64,000 bases of DNA, taken from JAWPMV01 sp039819665 (lineage in GTDB: Bacteria; Bacteroidota; Bacteroidia; J057). The translations under genes were made by a program, and so were the position numbers. Location of the stretch: NCBI GenBank assembly GCA_039819665.1, contig JBCBRM010000032.1, forward strand, positions 1 through 64,000, read 5' to 3'. A model generated the notes under the pieces. The model was given only the letters and a program-made list of their open reading frames with translations. It made no database searches and was not told where the DNA came from. This document shows, in pieces, positions 36,038-45,509 of this stretch (positions within the stretch are counted from its first letter, which is position 1; each line of letters opens with the position of its first letter).

Positions 36038-36068
36038 ACCCTCCTTAAACAGGAGGGTGTTTTTTTTC
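36038..36068 (+). terminator. rho-independent terminator after the pseudokinase-TonB operon
   Basis: A perfect 9-bp stem caccctcct (36038-36046) with aggagggtg (36052-36060), loop taaac, then eight T (36061-36068). Confidence 0.95.
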
Positions 36069-36122
36069 ACTTTTGTATAAATAGAAATGGATGCTCAAAT
36101 TGGCTATTCAATACCATCTACC

Positions 36123-37382
36123 ATGAAACATCTTCTCAGCTCATTTCTACTATTTACCATTTCCTATTCCCTTTATTCCCAAATCCCTGTCTGGACCCAA
36201 TCCCCTCATTTTGTTCCCATAAAAAACCAGAATAACCTGGACGATTTTTCTGATTTAATGCCGTTGAAGGAACTCCTAAAGGATAAGCGGCTCATCAGTC
36301 TGGGGGAAAATACCCATGGCTTAGGTGATCAGTTTCAACTCAAAGCTCGGTTAGCTGTTTTCTTGCACGAAGAACTAGATTTTGACCTAATCTTATTTGA
36401 GGAGGGACTTTCTGATATGGGACTGATCTGGCAGCGTCTGGATAGATTGTCTAAAGAGGAATTGAAAACAAAATTTCTCCATTATTATCAGAATGAGGAA
36501 ATGGAGGATCTCTATGCGTATTTGAAAAATTCTCATGTTACCTCTGATCCCTTGATTTTACAGGGAATCGATTGCCAGGCCCAACAGGATTATTTTAAAT
36601 CTGTTTTTTCAGAAATAGCTGCTCCTTATGACAAAATGCTTGCTGACTCCCTGAGATTTGGTTTACACGAAATCAATAATATGTATGCCCACCAAATCAC
36701 TAATAAGGATCAGAAGGCCTTCTATAAGTCCCGGGAAAAATTTGCTAAAAGCTGTAAAGAGCTGGAAGGATTTCTGAAAAAATATGAAGAGAAGCTTTAT
36801 GCAGATAAATCCCTAAACCGACAGGAGTTCAAGCTTTTCATGCGTTCGCTCCAGAATTTCAAAGCTTATACGGGGCTTGAATACGGCGATCTATGGTCCT
36901 CTGTGGAATTGGAATTAAGGGATTCACTTATGGCTGAAAATATTGCCTGGTTACTGGAAGAGGCTTATCCCGGAAAGAAAGCCTTGATTTGGGCCCACAA
37001 TTACCACATAGCCAAAGAAAATGTGTATCTGGATTCTACGAAATGGATGGGGGTACATCTGAAGGAGCGCTACAAGGATGCTTACTACTCATTGGGGTCT
37101 TTGGTGTATAAAGGAGCCTTTTTCAATCACTTTAGCCGCGAGGTATTTGAATTTGAAAATAAAGGCCCTTTCAATATGGAATATCAACTCAATAAAGCTG
37201 GAGAAACGTATTTCCTGCTCAATCTGAAAGGCCTAAAGCAAAATGATGATAATTCCTGGATGTTCAATTGGGGATTGTGGGGGTTTCAGCAAAATGGATT
37301 CAGTCAATACATCCTGAGTCAAAGATTTGATGGGCTTTTATTCCTTAGAGAAAGTGGCCCTCCAACTTTCGATGAAAAGTAG
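36123..37382 (+). CDS. secreted erythromycin esterase-family protein
   Basis: 419 aa from the ATG at 36123, which opens a signal peptide (MKHLLSSFLLFTISYSLYSQ); an ATG 12 codons upstream is less likely. The motif ISLGENTHGLGDQFQLK with its HG and downstream Glu (LILFEEGLSD) is the core of the Ere/EreB-like family, with ALIWAHNYHIAKE holding the second conserved histidine. Homologues are usually not lactone-cleaving resistance enzymes but broad hydrolases, so a macrolide resistance role should not be assumed. Periplasmic or secreted, monocistronic. Confidence 0.85.
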   Translation: MKHLLSSFLLFTISYSLYSQIPVWTQSPHFVPIKNQNNLDDFSDLMPLKELLKDKRLISLGENTHGLGDQFQLKARLAVFLHEELDFDLILFEEGLSDMGLIWQRLDRLSKEELKTKFLHYYQNEEMEDLYAYLKNSHVTSDPLILQGIDCQAQQDYFKSVFSEIAAPYDKMLADSLRFGLHEINNMYAHQITNKDQKAFYKSREKFAKSCKELEGFLKKYEEKLYADKSLNRQEFKLFMRSLQNFKAYTGLEYGDLWSSVELELRDSLMAENIAWLLEEAYPGKKALIWAHNYHIAKENVYLDSTKWMGVHLKERYKDAYYSLGSLVYKGAFFNHFSREVFEFENKGPFNMEYQLNKAGETYFLLNLKGLKQNDDNSWMFNWGLWGFQQNGFSQYILSQRFDGLLFLRESGPPTFDEK

Positions 37383-37556
37383 TAGGTGATTTATCCTTTT
37401 TGATTTATTTAGCAGCTGAAATAAAGAGCTGCCAGAATAGGAGTACTTTGTCTCCTATTCTACAACATTATATGAGAGTTTCTCCTTATTTCGCCTTACC
37501 TTCGCCCCGAAGACATTAGCGAAGCATTAATTAGAAAATTCTCAACACAAAATCTT

Positions 37557-38456
37557 ATGAAAATTGGATTCATCGGACTCGGAAAAATGGGTGGAAATAT
37601 GGTCCACCGCCTTTTGCTAAGTGAGCATGAAGTAGTAGCCTATGACCTTTCTCAGGAAGCAATTGATGAGGCTGTATCCAAAGGGGCATCTGCTGCCACT
37701 GGATTCGAAAACATGCTATCCCAACTTCCGGAAAGAAAAGTCATTTGGATCATGGTTCCTTCTGGTAAACCGGTCGACATGACCCTGGAAGGTCTCGCAC
37801 CTTTACTCAATGAAGGAGATATCATTATTGAAGGTGGAAACTCATTTTGGAGAGACTCGGTTACAAGAGCTGCCTCTTTGAAAGAAAAGGGCATTCATAT
37901 GATCGATTGTGGAGTAAGTGGTGGAGTATGGGGCCTAACAGAGGGTTATGCCTTGATGTATGGAGGAGAAAAAGAAGCCGCTGATTACATAGAGCCCATT
38001 ATCAGAACATTAGCCCCTGAAAAAGGATGGCTACACTGTGGTGAAAGTGGAACCGGACATATGGTAAAAATGGTGCACAATGGGATTGAATATGGGATGA
38101 TGCAGGCTTATGCTGAAGGATTTGAAATCTTGGAAAAAGCACCTCAGGCTTTGGATCTTCAGAAAATTGCGGATATGTGGATGTATGGATCAGTTATCAG
38201 AAGCTGGCTTCTAGAATTGGCTGGATTGGCCCTAAAAGACGATCCCAAACTTGAAGAAATCAAAGGATATGTAAATGATAGCGGAGAAGGTCGCTGGACC
38301 GTTCAGACGGCTATTGACTTTGATGTGCCTGCCCACGTGATCACTTCTTCTCTTTTTACTCGTTTTGAATCCCGTCAGGACGAATCATTCGCTATGAAAA
38401 TGTTGGCCGCTTTGAGAAATCAGTTTGGAGGGCATGCTGTAAAAAAAGCTGACTAG
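37557..38456 (+). CDS. gnd: 6-phosphogluconate dehydrogenase, decarboxylating (short, YqeC/GndA-like)
   Basis: 299 aa, far shorter than the classical ~470-aa enzyme and typical of the short 6PGDH type, often NAD-dependent. N-terminal Rossmann motif GFIGLGKMGGNMV. The substrate motif is DCGVSGGVWGL, and the active-site block GHMVKMVHNGIEYGMMQAY carries the catalytic Lys and the conserved Asn. The C-terminal helical domain is brief. It makes ribulose 5-phosphate and NAD(P)H. First gene of the gnd-zwf-pgl run, separated from zwf by 4 bp. Confidence 0.92.
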   Translation: MKIGFIGLGKMGGNMVHRLLLSEHEVVAYDLSQEAIDEAVSKGASAATGFENMLSQLPERKVIWIMVPSGKPVDMTLEGLAPLLNEGDIIIEGGNSFWRDSVTRAASLKEKGIHMIDCGVSGGVWGLTEGYALMYGGEKEAADYIEPIIRTLAPEKGWLHCGESGTGHMVKMVHNGIEYGMMQAYAEGFEILEKAPQALDLQKIADMWMYGSVIRSWLLELAGLALKDDPKLEEIKGYVNDSGEGRWTVQTAIDFDVPAHVITSSLFTRFESRQDESFAMKMLAALRNQFGGHAVKKAD

Positions 38457-38460
38457 GCAT

Positions 38461-39987
38461 ATGAAAGCAGATCAAAATCAAATAGTTGTCATTTTCGGGG
38501 CATCCGGAGATTTGACAAACAGGAAACTTATACCTTCTCTCTATGACCTGCATGTTCAAAACTTGCTTCCAGATTGCTTTGCAGTTCTGGGGGTTAGTCG
38601 TACCAAATTCTCCGATGAAGCATTTAGAGAAAAAGTAAGACAGGGTATAATAGATTTCGCAAAAAAGCCGACCGATGACGAGGCTGTACTTGACACCTTT
38701 ATTCAAATGCTCTATTATCAGCCGATTGATACCAAATCAGTGGATGATTATGGAGTATTGAATACTCGTTTGGAAGAGCTAAATGCTTCCTGCAATACAG
38801 GGGGTAATTATATCTTTTACATGTCCACCCCTCCCAGTTTGTATGAGGTAATTGCTAATAATTTGGCTGCCCATAAACTCAATAAGGAAAAAGGTGGATT
38901 TAGAAGGTTAATAGTTGAGAAGCCTTTTGGGTATAATCTTAAAACAGCTCAAGAGCTCAATAAAAAACTCCTCAGGAGATTTAAAGAGCATCAGATATAC
39001 CGTATCGACCATTACCTGGGAAAAGAAACAGTTCAAAACCTCTTGGTAACTCGATTCTCAAATGGAATTTTTGAGCCCCTTTGGAACAATAAATACATCC
39101 ACCATGTAGAGATCACCTCAGCTGAAAGTATTGGAGTAGGAGATAGAGGTGGATATTATGATGGCTCCGGAGCGATGCGGGACATGATCCAAAATCACTT
39201 GCTTCAAATAGTGGGTATGACTGCGATGGAACCTCCATCTGTGATTGAATCCAATTCTATTCGTAATGAAATCCTGAAAGTTTTTCAGTCCCTACGTCCT
39301 ATCAAAGAAGAAGAAGTTGCGAATTTCGTTATTCGGGGTCAATACACTTCTTCTACTATAAAAGGAGAGAAGGTCAAAGGATATAGGGAGGAGAAAGGAG
39401 TGCCGGAAGAATCTCGAACTCCAACCTTTGTAGGGATGAAATTCTATATCGACAACTGGCGTTGGGGAGGGGTTCCTTTCTACATACGATCCGGGAAAAG
39501 ATTGCCTACCCGTGTTGCTGAGATTGTCATTCACTTCAAGCGTACCCCTCACAGACTTTTCGAAGGACTTCAAGGTTTTGATGGGCATAATCAACTCATT
39601 ATACGTATTCAGCCAGACGAAGGCATTTTGCTAAAGTTTGGCCTGAAAGTACCGGGTATGGGATTTGAAGTGGAGAAAGTAAATATGGATTTCCAGTATA
39701 AAGATTTGGGCGGTCAATATGTACCGAGTGCCTATGAAAGACTCCTGCTGGATGCCATGTTGGGAGATTCGACCCTGTATGCGCGTGGAGACGCTGTCGA
39801 AGCAGCCTGGGAGTTTATTGATCCAATTCTCAATGCCTGGGAAAAGGATGATAGCATTCCAGTTTATGGGTATCCTGCAGGTACCTGGGGACCTGAAGTT
39901 GCGGATATGATGATTGAAGGTGAGGGCATGCATTGGAGATATCCATGTGCGAACCTTGCTAATGATGGTGAATTTTGTGAATTGTAA
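38461..39987 (+). CDS. zwf: glucose-6-phosphate 1-dehydrogenase
   Basis: 508 aa, full length. NADP-binding GASGDLTNRKLIPSLYDL near the N terminus and the active-site signature RIDHYLGKETVQN with its catalytic His. The conserved FYIRSGKRLPTRVAEI block precedes the C-terminal domain. It starts the oxidative pentose phosphate pathway. Sandwiched between gnd (4-bp gap) and pgl (1-bp overlap, taATG), so translation is likely coupled. Confidence 0.95.
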   Translation: MKADQNQIVVIFGASGDLTNRKLIPSLYDLHVQNLLPDCFAVLGVSRTKFSDEAFREKVRQGIIDFAKKPTDDEAVLDTFIQMLYYQPIDTKSVDDYGVLNTRLEELNASCNTGGNYIFYMSTPPSLYEVIANNLAAHKLNKEKGGFRRLIVEKPFGYNLKTAQELNKKLLRRFKEHQIYRIDHYLGKETVQNLLVTRFSNGIFEPLWNNKYIHHVEITSAESIGVGDRGGYYDGSGAMRDMIQNHLLQIVGMTAMEPPSVIESNSIRNEILKVFQSLRPIKEEEVANFVIRGQYTSSTIKGEKVKGYREEKGVPEESRTPTFVGMKFYIDNWRWGGVPFYIRSGKRLPTRVAEIVIHFKRTPHRLFEGLQGFDGHNQLIIRIQPDEGILLKFGLKVPGMGFEVEKVNMDFQYKDLGGQYVPSAYERLLLDAMLGDSTLYARGDAVEAAWEFIDPILNAWEKDDSIPVYGYPAGTWGPEVADMMIEGEGMHWRYPCANLANDGEFCEL

Positions 39988-40706
39988 TGAAAGTATTTCA
40001 AAAAATATATGCCAATCCTGAGCGAGTTGCCGAGCAATTCGCCAGGCATTTGGCTGAATGGATGGCCGAAAGCGAAAAAGAGCAATATCACATTGCCCTT
40101 TCTGGAGGGAGTACCCCTCGCTTATTGTTCGATATGCTGGCCAAAGATTATGCGAATAAATTTCCCTGGGAGATCATACATTTCTGGTGGGGGGATGAAA
40201 GATGTGTGCCACCGGATGATGCAGATAGCAATTATGGAATGACGCGCCGCCATCTTTTGGATCATATTGATATTTCGGAAGGTAATATTCATAGGGTCCG
40301 AGGCGAAAATGATCCCGAAACTGAAGCAATCCGTTATGCAAAGGAGATTCAGGAGTTCCTTCCTATGCAAAATGGATGGCCGGTTTTCGACTTGATTATG
40401 TTGGGGCTTGGGACAGATGGGCATACGGCTTCTATTTTTCCTCATCAGATGGAATTGCTTAAAGATCCCAATGTATGTGTAGTTGCTACCCATCCGGATT
40501 CAGGGCAACATAGGATTTCCTTGAGCGGAGGGGTGATTAATGAGGGCCAAAGAATTGCCTTTTTAGCTACAGGAGTTTCAAAAGCTGAAAAATATTCCGA
40601 AATAGTAGAGCAAAAAGGAAGCTTTGAAAGTTATCCGGCTTCCTATATTAATCCGGAGAAAGGCGAACTGTATTGGTTCATTGACCAGGCAGCCGCCGGT
40701 CAATAG
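39987..40706 (+). CDS. pgl: 6-phosphogluconolactonase (DevB type)
   Basis: 239 aa. SGGSTPRLLFDMLA near residue 34 is the phosphate-binding start of the NagB/DevB fold. WWGDERCVPPDDADSNYGMT and LGLGTDGHTASIFP hold the conserved acid and His that open the lactone. It links zwf and gnd chemically. The ATG overlaps the zwf stop by one base. The GT32-like gene begins 2 bp after its stop codon. Confidence 0.93.
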   Translation: MKVFQKIYANPERVAEQFARHLAEWMAESEKEQYHIALSGGSTPRLLFDMLAKDYANKFPWEIIHFWWGDERCVPPDDADSNYGMTRRHLLDHIDISEGNIHRVRGENDPETEAIRYAKEIQEFLPMQNGWPVFDLIMLGLGTDGHTASIFPHQMELLKDPNVCVVATHPDSGQHRISLSGGVINEGQRIAFLATGVSKAEKYSEIVEQKGSFESYPASYINPEKGELYWFIDQAAAGQ

Positions 40707-40708
40707 AT

Positions 40709-41401
40709 ATGCGAATACCCCAGATCATCCATCAAAGTTGGAAAACTACTCATGTGCCGGAAGAGTGGCAGGCCTTTCAACAGAAAGTTCAGGAGCTACA
40801 TCCGGATTGGAAGTATATTTTGTGGACGGATGTTAGTTCGGACGAATATGTAGCCAAGGAATTCCCAGACTTTTATCCCATTTATCAGGGCTTCTCTCGT
40901 AACATTATGCGAGCGGATGTTTTTCGCTACCTCATCATGTATAAAATGGGAGGATTATACCTTGATTTGGATTATGAGATGATTCGACCCTTTGATTTTA
41001 CTGAAGCAGAGTTAGTATTGCCCTATAATCGGGAAAAAGCTTGTGGAGATGCCTATGATGGGATTGGTAATGCCATTTTTGCCTCGATACCCGGTCATTC
41101 CTTTTGGAGAGCTGTAATTGATGAGCTAAAAGAAAATCCACCTCTCGTTAAAGATTTTACCCAAATCGTAGATGCGACAGGGCCTATGTTGCTTACCAGA
41201 ATTTTTGAAGCGGAAGAATTTTCAGGTATTGTGACACCTTCTCGTAAGGCTTTTCATATGGAGGTGCCCCAAAAATACCGATTGCCGGATTCTTACTTCA
41301 GCGATCCTGAGATCTATGGAGCCCATCATTGTGCAGGTACCTGGAGAGAACGTTGGTCCATGGCCTATCTAAAACTAAAGATCAGGAAGATGCTGAAATA
41401 A
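40709..41401 (+). CDS. glycosyltransferase family 32 (OCH1/capsular polysaccharide-type)
   Basis: 230 aa. IPQIIHQSWKT at the N terminus, NIMRADVFRYLIMYKMGGLY, then the nucleotide-sugar metal motif DLDYE (DxD). This arrangement is that of the DXD-type GT32 family used in glycan or capsule side-chain synthesis. Two bases separate it from pgl, so it is co-transcribed with the pentose phosphate genes, although its link to the pathway is not obvious. Acceptor unknown. Confidence 0.85.
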   Translation: MRIPQIIHQSWKTTHVPEEWQAFQQKVQELHPDWKYILWTDVSSDEYVAKEFPDFYPIYQGFSRNIMRADVFRYLIMYKMGGLYLDLDYEMIRPFDFTEAELVLPYNREKACGDAYDGIGNAIFASIPGHSFWRAVIDELKENPPLVKDFTQIVDATGPMLLTRIFEAEEFSGIVTPSRKAFHMEVPQKYRLPDSYFSDPEIYGAHHCAGTWRERWSMAYLKLKIRKMLK

Positions 41402-41441
41402 ACAGTCCCTCCTGATCTATATTTTTTGTGAAATGTTTGTA

Positions 41442-41876
41442 TTACTCCAAGGTTGATGCGCGTAGTTCAAATTTCGAGCCTGTCAGTTCCGGATTGAAAA
41501 AACAATCATAGCCCATCTTTTTATACCGCTCGGCATATGCTTTTGCTTTAGTAGCGCTCTCGAAGGGCTTTACAATATAATAAGCCCCATTCATATCTCT
41601 CCCTTTGATATAGGTATCATAGTGAAAGATCAACCAAACAATGCCAATATTGGATGGGCCTTTAATGTTTCTCCAGTCTTTGGAAGGACTGTAAACGGCG
41701 AATTGGACAAAATAATACACATCATTGGTATAGAATTTCTTGTTGAACAACTGTCCTTTGCCAGGATCAATGGTTCGACGAGCTCCGTCTCCACGTGGGG
41801 GTTGGTAATAAATCTGTGCCTGAATACTGCCAAGGAACAAGAAAAAGGCAACGCTTGACAAAATGATTTTTTTCAT
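41442..41876 (-). CDS. secreted protein with a SPOR-like C-terminal region
   Basis: 144 aa with a signal peptide (about 1-20, ending SIQAQ). The mature protein has DVYYFVQFAVYS and then a long stretch ending AYYIVKPFESATKAKAYAER followed by YKKMGYDCFF, similar to a SPOR domain (strand, helix with ERY-like register, strand). SPOR domains bind denuded peptidoglycan glycans. Classification is tentative. Convergent with the GT32 gene. Confidence 0.65.
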   Translation of the reverse strand: MKKIILSSVAFFLFLGSIQAQIYYQPPRGDGARRTIDPGKGQLFNKKFYTNDVYYFVQFAVYSPSKDWRNIKGPSNIGIVWLIFHYDTYIKGRDMNGAYYIVKPFESATKAKAYAERYKKMGYDCFFNPELTGSKFELRASTLE

Positions 41877-42066
41877 GTGATTAATCTAAATATGAAAAAT
41901 AGACACATGTACTTTCGGAATAATTAAAGACTAACGAAAATCGACCATCAGTATTATTTACTGACTGAATCTTTTAGTATTACTACCAAAAACTCGTCCA
42001 TAAATTACAGGAAGTAAAGGAATCTAGCAAATAGGGGGAAATAAAACGTGTTGGAGTATTTGCGTG

Positions 42067-42300
42067 TTAGGGTGTTAGTGTCAATTTTCTATAAGCTTGT
42101 CTTTTATTGCCCCAATACCATAGCCGCTGTTTGCTATCAGCGACAATGAATTCCCAATCGGTCCTATCCTCTACCCAGGCGCGATGGCCCTGCAGAGCCC
42201 ATCGGGAGCCGGGGCGGCTGGTGTGGCTGGCTTTGGGCTCTGCGATTTTGGCTCCACCTTTTCTAAAAAGGTGGAAAAAAGACCCAATCAGAAAAGACAA
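42067..42300 (-). CDS. possible small basic protein, GC-rich (uncertain)
   Basis: A 77-codon frame within the only conspicuously GC-rich patch of this area (42160-42255). Its second half (DRTDWEFIVADSKQRLWYWG) has a coding-like composition; the first half (SHTSRPGSRWALQGHRAW) looks low-complexity and GC-driven. No family recognised. It might be the 3' end of an eroded horizontally acquired gene, a real small protein, or chance. It lies between the SPOR-like gene and guaA, facing away from guaA. Confidence 0.25.
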   Translation of the reverse strand: MSFLIGSFFHLFRKGGAKIAEPKASHTSRPGSRWALQGHRAWVEDRTDWEFIVADSKQRLWYWGNKRQAYRKLTLTP

Positions 42301-42331
42301 AAACCAATTCGGAAAAAGACCTGAAATGTCC

Positions 42332-42339
42332 TAATTTCG
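42332..42339 (+). promoter_or_regulatory. TAnnTTTG-like -7 box of guaA
   Basis: taatttcg, one mismatch from consensus, 4 bp before the guaA ATG. A purine riboswitch was looked for in the leader and not seen. Confidence 0.35.
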
Positions 42340-42343
42340 CGCC

Positions 42344-43870
42344 ATGAATGAGAAAGTCCTGATCATTGATTTTGGTTCGCAATTCACCCAACTCATTGCC
42401 AGAAGAGTGCGCGAAGCAAATGTGTATTGCGAAATTGTTCCTTACAACCGTCCCTTTCCTAATGACCCAAACATAAAAGGAGTAATCCTCTCCGGGGGAC
42501 CTAGCTCTGTAAATGATGAGGATGCTCCGGATTTCGATCTGGATACCATCATCGGGAAACTGCCAGTTCTGGGAATTTGCTATGGGGCTCAATTGATTGC
42601 CAAAAAACAGGGTGGGATCGTAAGCAATTCGTCAAAAAGGGAGTATGGCCGGGCAATATTTGAGCATAGCCGTAGCTCACAATTGCTAGATATGGTGGAT
42701 GTTCAAAGTCAGGTCTGGATGAGTCATGCAGATACCATTACTCAATTGCCTGAAGGCTTTTTTATTACAGGGAGCACTGATTCTGTGGAAGTCGCCGCTT
42801 ACCAACATGATGAACTCCCGGTATATTGCTTGCAGTTTCACCCCGAGGTAACTCATTCTCAACAAGGCTTTCGCATCATTCAGAATTTCCTTCAGGAAAT
42901 TTGCCATTTAAAAGGAGATTGGACTCCCGCTGCATTCATTGAGTCAACGGTTGCTGAGCTTAAAGCTCAATTGGCTGGACAAAAGGTGATATGTGGATTA
43001 TCTGGAGGGGTAGATTCTACCGTTGCAGCTAGCCTCATTCATCGTGCGATTGGAGATGATCTTTATTGTGTATTTGTTGACAATGGGATTTTGCGGAAGA
43101 ATGAATTTGAAGATGTCCTTAAGCAATATGAGCAATTAGGCCTCAATATAATTGGAGTAAATGCGAAAGATCAGTTTCTGGGAGAGCTGGAAGGCATCAG
43201 TGATCCTGAGAAAAAGCGTAAAACTATCGGCCGTGTATTTATCGAAGTTTTCCAGCAAGAAGCAGAAAAACTGAAAGACGTTCATTTCCTCGCTCAGGGA
43301 ACCATTTATCCGGATGTGATTGAAAGTGTTTCGGTAAAAGGTCCTTCTGCTACGATTAAGTCTCACCACAATGTGGGCGGTTTACCAGAGAAAATGAATA
43401 TGAAAGTAGTGGAGCCACTCCGTTATTTATTCAAAGATGAGGTCCGCAAAGTAGGAAGAGATTTGGGATTGAGTGAAGAATTTGTAGGAAGACATCCCTT
43501 CCCCGGGCCTGGGCTTGCTATCCGAATACTGGGAGATATTTCTGCGGAAAAAGTATCCTTACTACAGGAAGTGGATCATATATTTATTAGTGAACTCCGA
43601 AATCAGGAGTTATACGACAAAGTCTGGCAGGCATTCGCAGTTCTTTTACCTGTTTCCTCCGTAGGAGTAATGGGAGATGAAAGAACCTATGAACAGGTAG
43701 TAGCGCTTCGTGCTGTTGGTAGTCGAGATGGAATGACAGCTGACTGGTCCCATCTCCCCTACGAATTTCTGGCCTATGTCTCCAATCGCATCATAAATGA
43801 GGTAAAAGGAGTGAACCGAGTAGTATACGACATTAGCTCAAAACCTCCTGCAACCATAGAGTGGGAGTAA
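42344..43870 (+). CDS. guaA: GMP synthase (glutamine-hydrolysing)
   Basis: 508 aa. N-terminal class I glutaminase domain with Cys79 in LGICYGAQLIA and the His-Glu pair in QFHPEVTH. The ATP pyrophosphatase domain has the PP-loop CGLSGGVDSTVAA, and the dimerisation domain ends with the typical NRVVYDISSKPPATIEWE. It converts XMP to GMP in the cytoplasm. The PMT-type glycosyltransferase follows after 18 bp and may share its transcript. Confidence 0.96.
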   Translation: MNEKVLIIDFGSQFTQLIARRVREANVYCEIVPYNRPFPNDPNIKGVILSGGPSSVNDEDAPDFDLDTIIGKLPVLGICYGAQLIAKKQGGIVSNSSKREYGRAIFEHSRSSQLLDMVDVQSQVWMSHADTITQLPEGFFITGSTDSVEVAAYQHDELPVYCLQFHPEVTHSQQGFRIIQNFLQEICHLKGDWTPAAFIESTVAELKAQLAGQKVICGLSGGVDSTVAASLIHRAIGDDLYCVFVDNGILRKNEFEDVLKQYEQLGLNIIGVNAKDQFLGELEGISDPEKKRKTIGRVFIEVFQQEAEKLKDVHFLAQGTIYPDVIESVSVKGPSATIKSHHNVGGLPEKMNMKVVEPLRYLFKDEVRKVGRDLGLSEEFVGRHPFPGPGLAIRILGDISAEKVSLLQEVDHIFISELRNQELYDKVWQAFAVLLPVSSVGVMGDERTYEQVVALRAVGSRDGMTADWSHLPYEFLAYVSNRIINEVKGVNRVVYDISSKPPATIEWE

Positions 43871-43888
43871 AGCCATCTCTACAAAAAC

Positions 43889-45445
43889 ATGAAGCTCAAA
43901 GACCTGTATACCGACCGGAAATGGCGGGATCGTATCATCCTGACAATCTATGCAATTCTGGCTTATTTACAGGTGCTGCATCATCTGGATTTCTTCCCAT
44001 TGATTAGTTGGGACGAATCACTGTTTGGGATGCGTATGTTATCAATTGCTGAGGATGGGAAATATCTTCAGAATTTTGATGCCTTTCAGGGGATGGGGCA
44101 TCCCAACCACAAGCCTCCGTTTATAACTCTCCTGCAGGTTTTCTTTTATAAAATCTTTGGGGAAAACATGGTTGAGCTGGCTATGCGGCTACCTATTGCG
44201 TTGGGAACCCTAACCTTACTCTTCTATTTCCCCTATTTCTCGCTGAAAAAGTTTGGAAATATATCCTGGGGAGTCCTGGCAGGTCTGGTATTATTGTCTA
44301 GCCGAGGATATCATATGATCCATATTGGCAAAACAGGAGATCACGATGCTCCGCTTGCTGTGATCATGTGTCTGGGGTTATTTGCCTTTTATCATTATTT
44401 GGAGGCTGAAAGTATCAAAGAAAGAAATCGCTACTTAGTCCTACTTACTTTAAGCTTTTTGCTAGGGTACTTAACCAAGAGTGTCATGGCTTTCTTCTTT
44501 GTCTTTGGCTTTATAGGATATGCGCTGGCGAAAGGGCAATTACTTTCCATTCTAAAAAGGCCATCGACCTACATTGCCTTTGGAGCTTTGGCTTTATCGA
44601 TTTATTTATATCATCTGCTGCTTAATTCTTTTGCCAGTCCTCATCATAGTACGATGCATTTTCAGGGGCTGCGACAATATGTTAATATCCACCCTTCCCA
44701 AACACATGACCATAGTTGGGACTACTATTTATACAGAATAATGGGAAGAAATTTTTATCCCTTTTATTTCTTTCTACCCTTGGGCTTTTCTGTTGGTTTT
44801 AACCGAAATTTCCCAAGATTACGCGATTTGACCTTATTGGCCAGCTTCTCTTTATCCAGTTTTTTTCTCATTATAAGCTTTTCGGTCACAAAGCTTGAAT
44901 GGTATGATGCTGCTATGTATCCAATTCTGGCGATGATCACGGCCTCTGCCTTATATATGCTTTGGTCTGCCGGGAGGGAACTTACGGCACGCTCTCCTTA
45001 CTTCTCACAATCTTTTAATTACATTTTAATCTTCCTGCTTTTTGCCTTTCCCTACTTCTGGATAAATAATGAATTTCATGTGTATAAATTGCTCTATCCT
45101 GAAGAGAAATTTGCGTATATCATGGAACAAATTGACCGTAAACTGGAGGTGAAGGAGTACTACCTGGCAGCACCAATGGGCATACCACATACCTCTTTTT
45201 ACGCAGCCTACTATAATCGTTCTAAAAAATTCAATATCAGGCTTATAGATAGTGTTACTAGTCTAGAACCTGGCGAATATGTCCTGGCCTGTCATGATGA
45301 TTTTATCAAAGCCATCAAGGATGACTATGAAATTTATCGGGCAGAAATGTACGATCAATGCAGACTCTATGAAATTAAGGCCCGAAAAGTTAATTCCGCT
45401 GAAGAACTAGGCCCCAATAATTCCTCAGAATCACAAGAAAACTAA
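43889..45445 (+). CDS. ArnT/PMT-type membrane glycosyltransferase (GT-C, family 39/83-like)
   Basis: 518 aa with about 10 to 11 TM helices. The first periplasmic loop has WDESLFGMRML with the essential acidic residues, then NHKPPFITLLQ. The TM pattern and the short C-terminal periplasmic part match lipid-linked sugar transferases such as PMT or ArnT. Substrate unknown; lipid A or protein modification is possible. The last ~20 residues are polar (AEELGPNNSSESQ). It lies 18 bp after guaA. Confidence 0.85.
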   Translation: MKLKDLYTDRKWRDRIILTIYAILAYLQVLHHLDFFPLISWDESLFGMRMLSIAEDGKYLQNFDAFQGMGHPNHKPPFITLLQVFFYKIFGENMVELAMRLPIALGTLTLLFYFPYFSLKKFGNISWGVLAGLVLLSSRGYHMIHIGKTGDHDAPLAVIMCLGLFAFYHYLEAESIKERNRYLVLLTLSFLLGYLTKSVMAFFFVFGFIGYALAKGQLLSILKRPSTYIAFGALALSIYLYHLLLNSFASPHHSTMHFQGLRQYVNIHPSQTHDHSWDYYLYRIMGRNFYPFYFFLPLGFSVGFNRNFPRLRDLTLLASFSLSSFFLIISFSVTKLEWYDAAMYPILAMITASALYMLWSAGRELTARSPYFSQSFNYILIFLLFAFPYFWINNEFHVYKLLYPEEKFAYIMEQIDRKLEVKEYYLAAPMGIPHTSFYAAYYNRSKKFNIRLIDSVTSLEPGEYVLACHDDFIKAIKDDYEIYRAEMYDQCRLYEIKARKVNSAEELGPNNSSESQEN

Positions 45446-45463
45446 GTTTTCAAAATCCTTTGT

Positions 45464-45493
45464 TTTGACTTAGCCGGAAACCTGCTAACTTTG
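45464..45493 (+). promoter_or_regulatory. Bacteroidota-type promoter of carB
   Basis: TTTG (45464-45467), an 18-bp spacer, then TAACTTTG (45486-45493): exact -33 and -7 boxes, 16 bp before the start codon. Confidence 0.75.
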
Positions 45494-45509
45494 CGCGAAA
45501 TTTGTTCCA

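Noticed and set aside
36123..37382. Macrolide resistance gene
   Set aside because: The protein belongs to the erythromycin esterase superfamily, but membership does not establish activity on macrolides.
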